Below, piece by piece: positions 1 to 10,573 of a DNA stretch of 64,000 nucleotides. The DNA lies in NCBI GenBank assembly GCA_030280995.1, contig JASXTE010000012.1, forward strand, positions 14,313,001 to 14,377,000. The letters are read 5' to 3'. Below the pieces are notes generated by a model that made no database searches, was not told the DNA's origin, and was given only the letters and a program-made list of their open reading frames with translations. Both the position numbers and the translations under genes were made by a program. The DNA is from Hemileia vastatrix. Its lineage: Eukaryota > Basidiomycota > Pucciniomycetes > Pucciniales > Zaghouaniaceae. Position 1 is the first letter of the stretch, and the number at the start of each line of letters is the position of its first letter.

Positions 1-1886
1 ATTATGTTAAACATATCTAGCATACATGGGAACAATAAATAATTGTATAAAAAATTGATTTAATACAAATATATGCCATTATAAGGCATTATATACACGC
101 ATATATCCACCTTATTTAAGTCTTATGTACTTAATATTAAGTTAGAATATGTTAGGGTAACCTTAAGAACCTTATCCATAAGTCTACATAATTTTTAAGT
201 ACACATAAAGCTAATTTTTCTATTATTTTATTGAAATAATTGATAAATGCGCTTATTATCACTAAAAGCTGGATATATGCGCTATAAATGTTAAGATAAT
301 AAAAATGCGCCTTGACAGATAAATTTGCCTTATTTGGAACATTTGATCTGGCTATTTAAAAGTGTAAAAATAACACTTTTCAAATTGGGTGTTTTTTATG
401 CCAGAAATGGCCTCTATGCAGTGGCTACATACTGCCTACATTTTTCCCGTGTGAATAGCTTCATTTTTAGCAAAGTTAGTATTTTTCATGCTAAAATTAC
501 CCCACATACATGCACTATATGTGGAAACACACTAAAATAGGCGAGGGACGCTTATTTAGTGTCTTAATTTAGTTTCAATGTGAATTAACCTTATTATATG
601 CACTAATTACATTAGTTACATCAGTCTTGGCGCCCAATTATGCTACCACGCTTAAAAATCGCCTATTTAGTCAAGGATTTACCCGTGGCTACGCCTGCCA
701 AGAGTCTGCATACAGGGATCAGCCCTTACACGCATTAAATTGGGTTTTTCAGTGGTTTCTCAGTCAATAATGCTTATTTTTGGACAGGGATTTCACGTAT
801 AAATTTGTAATAATTAACTCTAACATTTCTACTGTTAATCCCCCTTAATACTGTGTTATATTTAGTACCTTTTTCTTTATTTTTAGTCTGTTAAAATTAG
901 ATATTACACGCATATACACTCTTTTTTGGGTTATTCTTTATTTGTGATGGATTATCCCTATTATTTCAGGATTTTGGCGTGTGATATTATTCTTTGGTTG
1001 TCATTGGTCATTCCTTATGTTGTTGGACAGGTCTATTAGTTAGTTTGAGGCGCATTTGGCCGTGTATAGGATTGGAATCATCAAGGAGAATCATTGGGGA
1101 ATTATTGGGTATAAAAGGAGGGGGTTTTTGGTCATATTTTCTACATTCAATTTATCATTTTTACAACTACAATTACAATATAACCAATAAAATTTATCTT
1201 ATATTTCATTAGTACTTTAGAAGAGTCTTTGAATAGTATTTTAACTATATTACATCTATTTTTCTGCACAACAATAAGCCTTGTAATACCAATTATAATA
1301 AGTGAGAGTAAATTACTGAGCCTTATAATTGATTTTATTCTACTGCTTGCTTGTTTTACACCATTGTATTCATTTAGGACCTTTTTTAAATCTTCTAGAC
1401 ACTAGACCAGCAAGCTATTCACGTCTCTTGACTTGGACTTAGCCTGACACTTGCTGTGCCAGAGGGATATTTTTTATTTTTATGCCCTTTAGAGGATTTT
1501 CCTGACTGATTTGAGGCTTTACTTCTTTCAGAGCTATTGGGGAAGGGGGGTTTTCCACTCCTCCTGAGATTTCTATGTCCTGAATAATTTGAAGGTTTTT
1601 TTTTCAGCTGAAGAATTTTTGTAAGTTAATTTTGAAGAACCTACAGTTTCATTATCAACAGCCACATGAATTTCATCAACATGAAGATAATCCATGCTGC
1701 TTGTTAAGCCACTGGAAATAAAAACTGTGAAAAAAAATAAATTGGATATAATCAATGATTTTAATTTATATTTTTCAAAATAATAATAAAAAATTTCCAA
1801 TTATTTAAAAATAAAAATTTAAATTTTTATTCAGTTTAAAATTCAATTAACAATAATGTAATACAAAAATATTTAATTACAAATTA
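1..1886. other. AT-rich sequence, no gene recognised
   Basis: No coding region can be supported here. The longest open frames (for example 325-540, 71 codons, and 1573-1800 on the minus strand) are low in complexity and resemble no family I know. Some small inverted repeats are visible: arms AAAAGTGT/ACACTTTT at 358-365 and 373-380, and a longer imperfect pair at 529-543 and 550-562. I see no TIR or LTR that delimits an element. It is probably old, decayed repeat DNA. Confidence 0.5.
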
Positions 1887-2147
1887 CACTACGCAATATA
1901 GGGGGTGGACTTGCTAGCAAGTCCTCAACCTGAACTCAGATGGAACTCAGATGGAACTCAGACTGAACTCAGACTGAACCCATACTGAACTCTACTTGAA
2001 CACCCACCTAAAACTGTTCTGCTGAGTGGTGTTCATCCCTGATTGTATGGTTCCTTTATCAATAGCTCAATGTGTGTTCAATCTATGGTGAGTTTGGGTC
2101 CAAGGTTGCGGACTTGCTAGCAAGTCCGCCCCCCATATTGTGTGGTG
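1887..2147. mobile_element. Non-autonomous PIF/Harbinger-like MITE (261 bp)
   Basis: The two ends are 38-bp terminal inverted repeats with four mismatches, starting CAC(T/C)AC and each ending in the perfect 18-bp palindrome GGACTTGCTAGCAAGTCC. The element is flanked by TTA on both sides (1884-1886 and 2148-2150), the 3-bp target duplication typical of PIF/Harbinger elements. The interior has no ORF. From about 1930 to 2000 it carries seven degenerate copies of an 11-bp unit (GAACTCAGATG-like). Its TIR differs from those of the two larger Harbinger-like elements further along, so neither is obviously its helper. Confidence 0.8.
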
Positions 2148-2240
2148 TTATATTATTAAAAAATAAAAAATAATTATTTTGGGACCAACTAAAAAAGGTT
2201 CAAGAAATCAACCAAAAATAATTAATACCATAAAATATAT

Positions 2241-3953
2241 TGGTAATATTGGGACTAAGCACTTAGTACTATTATGGTCAACCAATAATATCAAAATTTT
2301 AATAAAAAAAACTTAATGATTCTTTTAAGAAAATAATGATCTTCTAGGACTATGAGAATAACTCTATTATGGTCAACTAGGAAAAAAAATTATTCAAAAA
2401 ATATGGATCACTTACACTCAGTGACTCAGAAAAATATCCAAGGCACTGTTATTGCAATAAAAATTCAATAACAGAGTTGATAGGTTCAAAGGTTTACTTA
2501 CTATAGTGATTGAAAGATCACCTTAAAATATATATGAATATAATATTATATAAACCCAATTGGTCTAACCCAAGTTCAAAACACAGTCTTGGCAAAAATT
2601 GAGTTTTTTGCGTGAGGTAGTCTGTGTGTCAAGTCAATCGTCCAAAATTGTTGTTATTGTTTGGAAAAGCTCCCAGTTGTTGGCCAGTTGTCTAGAAGAA
2701 GGGGAAGAAGAAGAGAGGGAAAGTAAAGAAAAAGGGGGAGAAATTAAAGAAGCTAATAAAAAAATAATAATAAGGAGGAACAGGGAAATGTTTAAAGGAA
2801 GTGCAACAACGGTTTTTGAGAATGCTGAAAAGACAAAAGGCAATGGTTTAATAGTTATTTTAATCCAATAAGTAATTTTATTCTACTCTGCTTAAATATC
2901 AACTATGGACTACCCAACAATCTTAAAGCAACCTTTTATTTATTTAGTATAGAAATCAACAGGGAGACAAGTGCCACAAGTAATTAATATAATAATGTAT
3001 TGTAAAATTAATAAGATAATTTAAGTGATGGGGCTAAAGGGAATTACCCAAGGCCTTTATATAGGCAAGTGGACCTTTTAAGCGCCACAAATGAGTATGT
3101 ATAAAATGGTAATAAGTTGAAACAAGAAAATAAAAGAATATAACTAAAACATAGATATTAAGAGAAAAACATTAAACAATTAATTAAACCCATGAGTAAG
3201 TAACTATTTTTCCCACCATAATTTCCCAAACCAGTTAATTAAAATAATGAGTAACTAAGTAAGTCTGAAGCATTAGAACTGTGAGTTAAATAATCAAAAA
3301 CAGGCATTACAGTAAGATGTAAGTGTTTCAATTGAAACAAATAAAATTATTTTGACACAAAAATTCATATAATCAATTTAACCTATTATAAAGAAGAATT
3401 AATTAATTGTTTTACCTATTTAATTAATTCAATAACTTGTTTGAATGAAACAAATAATTAATTTAATAATATTGATAATTCAAAGTGAGAGTTTGAATAC
3501 ACTTTAATTAAATAGGTGTTTTAACCTATTTAATAATTTTTCTGACACAATTAAGGGTCAAAAAAGCGCCCAATATTTATGCATAATAATATATGAAAAA
3601 TTTTATTTAATATATAAATTTTATTAATTAAGTTTAAATTAAACTATAAGTTAATTTTATCATTAAACTTATAATATATATTTATAAATAATTAATAATT
3701 AATAATACATACAAATGTGCCATGATTTTTAGAATAAAATATATATTATGTTTTATGTAATTATATAAATAATTTACTTAACAATAAAATTATTATAACA
3801 ATTATTTTACTTATTTATAAAATACTTATATAATTTAATTATTCAATAAAATATTTTATTTTAAATACATTTAATACATTAATTTATTCCCTCTTATGGT
3901 GTAAAAAAAGTATTGTAACAATTTACTGGGCTCCTGAGACAGCCTGGATGACA
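2241..3953 (-). mobile_element. LTR-like element, copy A (solo LTR family)
   Basis: This is one of four relatives (A here, B split at 13846-15352 and 22501-22788, C 24032-26413, D 43371-44512). They share a right end reading TTTACTGGGCTCCTG...GCCTGGATGACA, a central TCTAGAAGAAG motif, and a conserved block around 3050 whose minus strand reads CCTATATAAAGG, a TATA-like box. The unit starts TGGT and ends GACA (TG...CA) and is flanked by ATAT on both sides. It has no coding capacity. The minus-strand reading, with the TATA box about 900 bp from the TGTCATCC end, fits a long terminal repeat. Copy A is longer on its left than copy D, so it may be an LTR plus a piece of internal region. Confidence 0.6.
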
Positions 3954-4116
3954 ATATACATAGAAAGTTCCTATCAAATAATTAAAGTATCTTGGCTTCA
4001 AAGAAAATTCAATTAACTATTATTTCTCTTTCCTCCTTTTCAAAATTGTTAGGTTGATATTTAACTTAAGGAGAATTTGAATTTTGAAATTGATATGAGT
4101 TAATTTTCAGACACTC
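3954..4116. other. Short spacer between LTR-like copy A and Gypsy-1
   Basis: AT-rich sequence into which Gypsy-1 inserted; its last five bases before the LTR (CACTC, 4112-4116) are the Gypsy-1 target-site duplication. No gene is seen. Confidence 0.5.
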
Positions 4117-4891
4117 TGTCACCGGACGACCTACGCACAAGGTCGAGGATGTTCCTGTAAGTGAGATGAGGGATTTTAGAAACTTCTTCGAAGCACAGAG
4201 GAATGATTCGAGGAAATGATTCAAAGGTTACTCCAAGTAATAGCTATAGGTTCGAGGTTCGATCGAGAAGAATTATAAACTAGTTCCAAGGTAATAATAA
4301 TTCTTAAAATCTCACGAAGGGTTGGAAACTCAATAATCAAAGATTTAGGATTTAGAAATGAATATTGAGAAAGTAAAAGAAAGATACAATAACAATGATT
4401 TAACTTTTAAGGATTTACCACTATTAATGTAAATACGATATTATAATTTAATTCTAAGGAATATCGAACCAAATACCCAACTCCTTTTATATCCTTTGTT
4501 CCTCCTCGCATTGACCTCCCTTCCATCGCAGCATTCCCATTCCATTGACCATTACTAACATACACTTAGACCCTCTCCACTAAATATCCGTCCATGCTCA
4601 ATTTACCCCTTTTAATTAATTAACAAAAACTTTAATGAAAAAAACTACTACTATACTATTTCGTTGATCCTAGCGCTGTGCTTCGCTTATTGAAAAGGAC
4701 TAAGGTACCCTATTGGGAGATTGACTAATTTAGATTTAGAGTTTAGGCTAGCGCAGTTAAATAGTAAGTACACAAAGGAAAATTGCAGTTGCTATGGAGA
4801 ATTGCTTTCTGCGCTTTGAGTATAGATTTAGGACTTGATATTATTGATTTATTGAGTTAATTTCGCCTCGAGTGTCACGTGGCGCGTGACA
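4117..4891 (-). repeat. Gypsy-1 3' LTR (element orientation)
   Basis: 775 bp, from TGTCACCGGACGACC to GGCGCGTGACA. It matches 11829-12603 almost base for base. The right terminus is itself a hairpin: arms TGTCACG (4873-4879) and CGTGACA (4885-4891) around a 5-nt loop. In element orientation this hairpin is the first thing in the LTR. Confidence 0.95.
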
Positions 4892-4901
4892 GATGCCCGG
4901 G

Positions 4902-4909
4902 TATAAAAA
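4902..4909 (+). promoter_or_regulatory. TATA box for the antisense Cys-rich gene of Gypsy-1
   Basis: TATAAAAA lies 11 bp inside the element beyond the LTR edge and about 98 bp upstream of the ATG at 5000. The surrounding CCCGGGTATAAAA is preserved in Gypsy-2 (28051-28064) despite the heavy decay of that copy. That supports a real plus-strand promoter, but there is no expression evidence. Confidence 0.55.
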
Positions 4910-4999
4910 TGCGAACTCCGTTGAGCTTGAGCCATCTTCCCACACTAATTTCCCTTGTCTAATACTTTTTTCCCTCATCTCTCAATTATTTATTTTATA

Positions 5000-5951
5000 A
5001 TGAACTGCCCTACTCCCACACCCACGCCTCCACACCCTAAAGCGGATGGGGGAATAATCACACGACAGTTTTCACAGACTTGCACGGCTTGTGAAAGCAT
5101 GGAATATTTCTGTGTCGAAAGTACGGCGACTCGAGGCCCTCGCCAGAAATGCGAGTTTTGCCGTTGGCGGCGAGTGGCGTGCGATGCGTTGACAAAGAAC
5201 GCGGAAATCGAAAAACGATTTACAAAAACAAAATTTTGGGTAGTTCAGAAGACCAAAGAGGTGGTTGAAGACATTTGGGATGTCTCGATCAAAGATGAAC
5301 AATTGGTGGGGGAAAATGATAAGGAGATGAACAACGAGATCTCAACCTGGGTAACCCAGGCCACGAGTTCAAAGCGAGGTGTCGAGGAAGAGGTCGACGA
5401 ATTGGTGGAGGAGGATGAAGATGAAGTCCCTGTTCCAGGGCAGGCACCCCAAAAACGACGGGTGGTCATTGAGGACAATGAGGAAGAGAGGGAGGCAGAA
5501 GTCGAAGTGGCGCCCAGGTTATTTCTGGAGCCTGATCCCATCTTCGAGGTAAGTTTTAATTGTTTTATTTCAAGGATGAAGTTACTGATGAGTCTTGTTT
5601 TAGACATCAAATAACCTGGAAGAGCCGATTGCGGAGCCTGCGCCGGTTATACCAACTGAGGCAAACCCTCCAGCCACGGAAGTAGTTGAAGAGCCCGAAG
5701 ACACCCTAGACCAGGTGTGGTCGAAGAAACCTCGTCAAGGTCGACAAGTAAGGTTCGCAGAAGAACTATGTGGGGAGGTCGACGCTATTATTGACGCTGC
5801 TTCCTTCGACGTGGCAGAGGAGCTATTGGAGATGGGAGAGGTGGTTCCGGTAGGAGAGGAGGAGGTATTTGAGAAATGCAGGAAGGAAATAAGGGTAGTT
5901 TTGGAGAAAATGAAAAGATTGGTTCGAGAGCAGTTAAAAGAAAATATTTGA
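5000..5951 (+). CDS. Accessory Cys-rich protein, antisense to gag-pol in Gypsy-1
   Basis: A two-exon gene (exon 1 5000-5548, intron 5549-5603 with GTAAGT...TTTTAG, exon 2 5604-5951) predicts about 298 residues. The N-terminal third holds a Cys cluster (CTACESMEYFC, then CEFCRWRRVAC) of the C-x2-C...C...C-x2-C-x6-C kind, reminiscent of small zinc-binding clusters in basidiomycete proteins. The middle is very acidic (VDELVEEDEDEV), and the C-terminus is Glu/Lys-rich and probably helical. The ATG at 5000 follows a TATA box; the frame stays open a little upstream but without an ATG. The gene converges with pol, about 970 bp apart. A homologous but broken copy sits at the same place in Gypsy-2, so it is a stable part of the family. 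Function is unknown; nucleic-acid binding is only a guess from the Cys and basic residues. Confidence 0.75.
5549..5603 (+). other. Intron of the antisense Cys-rich gene
   Basis: 55 bp, donor GTAAGT and acceptor TTTTAG, phase 0 (after a GAG codon). Removing it joins the acidic domain to the downstream Pro/Glu-rich frame, which then runs to a stop at 5951. The Gypsy-2 copy has the matching position with a weakened donor (GTTAGT). Confidence 0.7.
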
Positions 5952-6922
5952 AAAGAAAAGGAGATGTAAAGAAGTAGAGAAAAAAAATTGTATTTTAATT
6001 TTATTTTATTTTTATTTTATTTATTATTAGTATTATTTTTTTTTTTTTATTGTAGGTGAATGTTGTTAATTTTATAAGATTTGAGAGAGAGAGAAAAAGA
6101 AAAGAAAAAAAAAGAAAAAAGAAGTTTCAAATAAAAAAATTTTAGAATTTGAAAGAGGAATTTTAAAGAAAGAAAAAAAAAGGTTGTTTTAATTGAAGGA
6201 AGTTTTAGTGTTTTAAAAAGGAAAATTTTTATCTAAGAAAAAAGGGAGAAAAAAAAAACGGTTTTGTGATTGAGATGAGTTTGTTAAATTGAGGATTTTT
6301 AAAATTTTATTTTATTTTATTATTTTTTTTTTTAAGAAATTTTAGTTGAAAAGAGAGGAAGAAGAAAGAAAAAAAAAAAAAAACAGAATTTAGAATTTAA
6401 GAGAATTGAAAAGAAGATTTATTTGTTTCGAAGAATTATTATAGAGAGATTCAGGGGTTGAAGTTAAGTTCGAGGAAATGGTCGTGTCGTACAAGATTTG
6501 ATGATTTGAAGGAAAGAAAGTTTTTAAAAGAGATAATAAAATTTTTTGGAAGAGAAATTTTTAAAGAGAATTTTAAATTTAAGAAAAGAATGTTTTTAAA
6601 GAATTGAAAAGAAAAGAAAGAAAATATTTAGAGAGATTTATTTTTTTTTTATTTTATTATTTATGTTTTATTCTATTTATTTTATTTTATTTAATTTTAA
6701 TTTTGATTTTATTTTATTTTATTTTATTGTATTTAATTTTAATTTTGATTTTATTTTATTTTATTTTATTGTACTTAATTTTAATTTTAGTTGGTTTTGG
6801 AGGAAATTTTATAGAAAGAAAAGAAGAGAGAAAGAAGAAAACAAGGCTAAAAAAAATTTAAGAGGTGTTTTAGATTTTAAAGAAAGAAAGAAAAAGAAAA
6901 GAAAATTTTAGATAAAGAAATT
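5952..6922. other. Low-complexity purine/T-rich spacer inside Gypsy-1
   Basis: Between the convergent antisense gene and pol there is almost 1 kb of GAAA/AAAG-type purine tracts and TTTTATTTTA-type runs. An imperfect ~55-bp tandem repeat of TTTTATTTTATTGTA-like sequence is seen around 6680-6780. The open frames across it (6604-6911) are low-complexity Ile/Phe/Leu strings and are not believable genes. The matching stretch in Gypsy-2 (29112-29976) is of the same kind. Confidence 0.7.
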
Positions 6923-9900
6923 TTAAGGTTTTGGTTTTAAAGGATATTTCGAATGAAAAGATTTTAGGAGTTCAGGAGCGTTAGAAACATTGATGGCTGG
7001 TTCCCAGGATGTTTTGTCTGAGTCATTGAGGAAGCCTTCCCATTCCACGAGGTATTGAAGTTTCCCCTTGCGTATTCTTGAATCAAGGATACGACTTACT
7101 TCCCACTCTAGATGATCTCCTACTTTGACCGGTTCCGGAGGGGCTTGGTTCTTGCCCGGGTATATTTCTCGAGCCAGTTCCAGGAGAGATACATGGAAAA
7201 CAGGGTGAATCGCCTGCCATTTAGGAGGTAACTTGAGTCGAAATGCAGTTTTAGAGACTTCAGAGTCGATTTCAAACGGTCCCAAGCGCTTTTCAGCCAG
7301 TTTCTTTGATGGTCTTGTTGTTCGGATGTTTCGTGCATCGAGCCATACTTTGTCGCCTGGTTTAAAGGAAGGAGCAGATTGTCGATGTTTGTCGGCCTGT
7401 TCCTTGTATCTTCGAATCGCTGATTCCAAATTTGTTTTAAGTTCTTCTTGGAGTCGTGATATAGTTCGAAGATAATGTTCCGCAGGATGATTAGTTCCTA
7501 CATGAATTGAGTTGAATCGAGGATGTCGTCCATAAATGGTTTCGAAGGGAGATTGTCGTGTCGAAGAATGAGTCGAGTTATTATAAGCAAATTCGGCCAA
7601 TGGTAGCCATGTGGTCCAATCGTCTTGTTGGTAACTAACATACATTCAAAGATATTGTTCGAGGATTTGGTTAACTCTTTCTGTTTGACCATCAGTTTCA
7701 GGGTGATAGGCCGTGGAGAGGTTCCTCGTGATATTGAGTTGTTGACACAGTTGGGTCCAGAATGTGGATACAAACAATGAGCCTCTATCTGAAATAATAT
7801 CATTTGGTAAGCCGTGTTTAGAAAATACATATTCTAGAAACAATTTTGACAAATCTTCTGCTGTAGCAGTAGTATTGGTTTTAATAAAAATAGACATTTT
7901 TGAAAATCTATCTACTATTACTAATATAGCATCAAAATCATTAGAAATAGGAAGTTGAGAAATGAAATCCATCAATAAAGATTCCCAAGGTTTAGAGGGA
8001 ATAGGAAGTGGTTGAAGCAACCCATGCTTCCGGTGACGGGGAGCCTTATTCCTATTACATTCATAACAAGCTTTTATATAGGCCTTGATTTCCTTGGTCA
8101 TACCTGGCCAGAAGAAATCCCTCGCTATTAACTGGTAGGTTTTATCAACCCCAAAATGACCAGCTAATGGAGAATCATGTCGACTGTTGAAAATCCATAA
8201 TTTTATCTCATTGTTGTCGGGTATGACTACTCTACCTTCGAAGACTAATAGACCTGATTCAATACTAAATCTTTTGGCCCCTTGCTTTGAGAGTATTTTG
8301 TCTTTTAACCCTAAAAAATAATCGTCCTTCGACTGAGCTTCGAGGATGTTGGATAGTGGATTTCGAAAAGATTGAATTGTCATCGAATTAAGTTGATGAG
8401 TCGTTAACATTGATTCGTTGAAGATTGATTGCACATTTGCTGGGTTCTTGTCAGCAAATGCGTCCCCCCGCTGTGGGTAAACGTCGTCCCGACGTGACAA
8501 GATATCTGGGACAATGCAGTTTCTTCCTGGGCGATAGGAAATAGAGAAAGAAAATTCAGACAAAAATTCAGCCCACCTGGCTTGACGCCTGGTTAACACT
8601 TTAGAAGACATGAAGTATTTCAAAGCATTATGATCTGTTAAAATTTGAAAAGGACTATCTAGGCTGAGAAGAAAAGAACGCCATTTTTTAAGACAATGGA
8701 TAATAGCTAAAAGCTCTTTGTCATGAATTTCATAATTTAATTCCGCGGCTATGAGTTTGCGTGACTCAAAAGCAACAGGATGACACAAATTTGTTTCAGG
8801 ATTTAATTGGAAGATGACCCCTGCAATAGCATAATCGCTCGCATCTGTCTCAACTATTGTCAAGGCCGAAGGATCAAAATGCCGAAGAATTGGGGCTGTG
8901 GTGAACACCGTTTTTAGTGCTTCGAATTCCTTTCGTGCTGTAGAAGTAAAAACAAAAGGAATATCTTTTCTAAGAAGAGAAGTAAGATTGGAAATAGTTT
9001 TAGAGTAATCTTTAATAAATCTTCTATAGAAGTTTGCAAAACCCAAAAATCCTTGGAGTGATTTAATGTTTTTGGGCTCAGGCCATTCCAGGATTTTCTG
9101 GACTTTTTTGTCATCCATGACTAAACCATCAGTGGACAAGGTAAAACCCAAAAAATCAATTGATTTGAGGTGGAATTCGCATTTATTATGCTTGGCGTAG
9201 AGACCATGATCTCGAAGACGATTTAGGACCTGTCGAACATGATGAATATGTTCATCCAGTGTTTTCGAGAATATTAAAATATCATCTAAATAGACGACTA
9301 CAAATTGTTCAACAACATCTTGAAAGATATAATTAACAAAAGTTTGAAAAGTTGAAGGTGCGTTACATAATCCAAAAGGCATAACTAAATATTCAAAACT
9401 ACCAAATCTAGTGCGCATTGCAGTCAGTGGTTCATGACCTTCCGCAATGCGAATAAGATTGTAAGTGCCTCTAAGATCAATTTTAGAAAAGAAATTAGCA
9501 CCATTGAAAAGGGTAAGAAGTAATGACATAGGAGGAACAGGATATGCATTCTTCTTTGTGACTGTGTTGAGCTTTCTATAGTCAACACACAACCTAAGAC
9601 TACCATCCTTCTTTTTTACAAAGAGGACAGGGGAGCCGGTTGGAGATTTACTGGCTCTGATGAAACCTTTGGCTACATTCTCTGCAATGTAGTCTCGAAG
9701 AACTTGAGATTTGTCCTTCGATAAAGAATAGACAGGACCTGCCGGAGGTACTGGGCCTATTAACTCTATTTGATGGTCGTAGGGTCGATGAGGTGGTAAC
9801 TTATCGGCCTTGGGGATTGAGAAAACATCGAGGAAATTGTGGTAGATTTCCAGTAGAGTTGATTTGATGGCTTCAACGTTTATTTGGTCGTCCTCTTCAT

Positions 9901-10573
9901 ATTCGAGAGAATCTGTCGAGGTGATACCTGTATTGAGAGAGCATAATTCGATTACTTCGAGGCAATTTAAATCCTCTTCGAGTGAGGTCATCGAGCTAGA
10001 AGGGTTAGCCAATTTCTCATTTAAAGAAGGTACAGATGCTTGCAAGTCATCTGGCAGAGATTTGTCCTCTAGCAGGACGTTGTCAGGCGGGTTGTTTAAC
10101 TCCCTATTGACCTGCATTGAAGAATCAGAAATATACTTAGAGCGTGGGGTGATCAATCCCCTAGTCCAATCAATTTCGGGATTCCAATGCGTTAAAAAGT
10201 CATGGCCAAGAATGGTATCGTCCATCCTTGGGGCGTCCAAGACTGATAATTCCCACTCGAAGGGGGGAAAATTCGGAAAGTTGAAAACCCATAAAACTTT
10301 CTTACTTACCCAATATTTGGGTTCCTCTGATTCGACCAAATAGATGGGAGTTCGATCGATATCTGTAAATGTTAGTTGAAGCTTCCTGGCAAAAGATAAA
10401 CTAACAAAAGAAATTGAAGCTCCAGAGTCTATAAGACAACTGAAGGGGATATCCTCCTTAAAAAGAATGAATCTCAAGCGGTTTAAGGCAACTCCAGTCC
10501 TTAAGACATGGAGGTTCTGTGCACTGGGAGAGATAATATAGTTTGCTTTGCACACAAGTAAACTATCTACTAG
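6923..10573 (-). CDS. pol: Gypsy-1 Pol polyprotein (protease-RT-RNase H-integrase-chromodomain), one in-frame UGA
   Basis: About 1216 codons, read in the -1 frame relative to gag from the slippery site at 10573-10579. The order is an aspartic protease (CLIDSGAS near residue 45-50), RT with YLDD near residue 425, RNase H (TDASDYA; TDHNALKYF), integrase with an HHCC-type region (HDSPLAGHF...CYECNRNK) and DDE core (LLMDFISQ, ISDRG, GQTERVNQ near 865-960), then a chromodomain (YLVEWEGF...SWEP) near the C-terminus. One in-frame TGA (7646-7648, between EQYL and MYVSY) splits integrase from its C-terminal part; the frame is otherwise open. CGA to TGA would explain it, but Gypsy-2 has TGA at the same place. 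Apart from that codon the protein looks full length. The chromodomain suggests targeting to modified chromatin, as known for chromoviruses. Confidence 0.93.
7646..7648 (-). other. In-frame UGA in integrase, shared with Gypsy-2
   Basis: The codon lies in CTT TGA ATG and the downstream frame continues without shift for 240 codons to the chromodomain. The homologous position in Gypsy-2 (about 30700) is also CTT TGA ATG. It is either an inherited nonsense mutation, two parallel CGA decays, or a recoded stop. Confidence 0.7.

Noticed and set aside
2599..2871. Plus-strand frame MSFLREVVCVSSQSS and equivalents at 14053, 24933 and 43385
   Set aside because: They recur because they lie in the shared part of the LTR-like family (GTCTAGAAGAAG region); the frames are not conserved between copies.
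6604..6911. Open frames rich in Ile, Phe, Leu and Tyr
   Set aside because: They lie in TTTTATTTTA low-complexity repeats inside Gypsy-1 and encode only simple strings.
9864..10343. 159-codon plus-strand open frame
   Set aside because: It is antisense to the conserved Pol coding sequence of Gypsy-1, and the homologous frame at 32911-33216 in Gypsy-2 is also just the shadow of pol.
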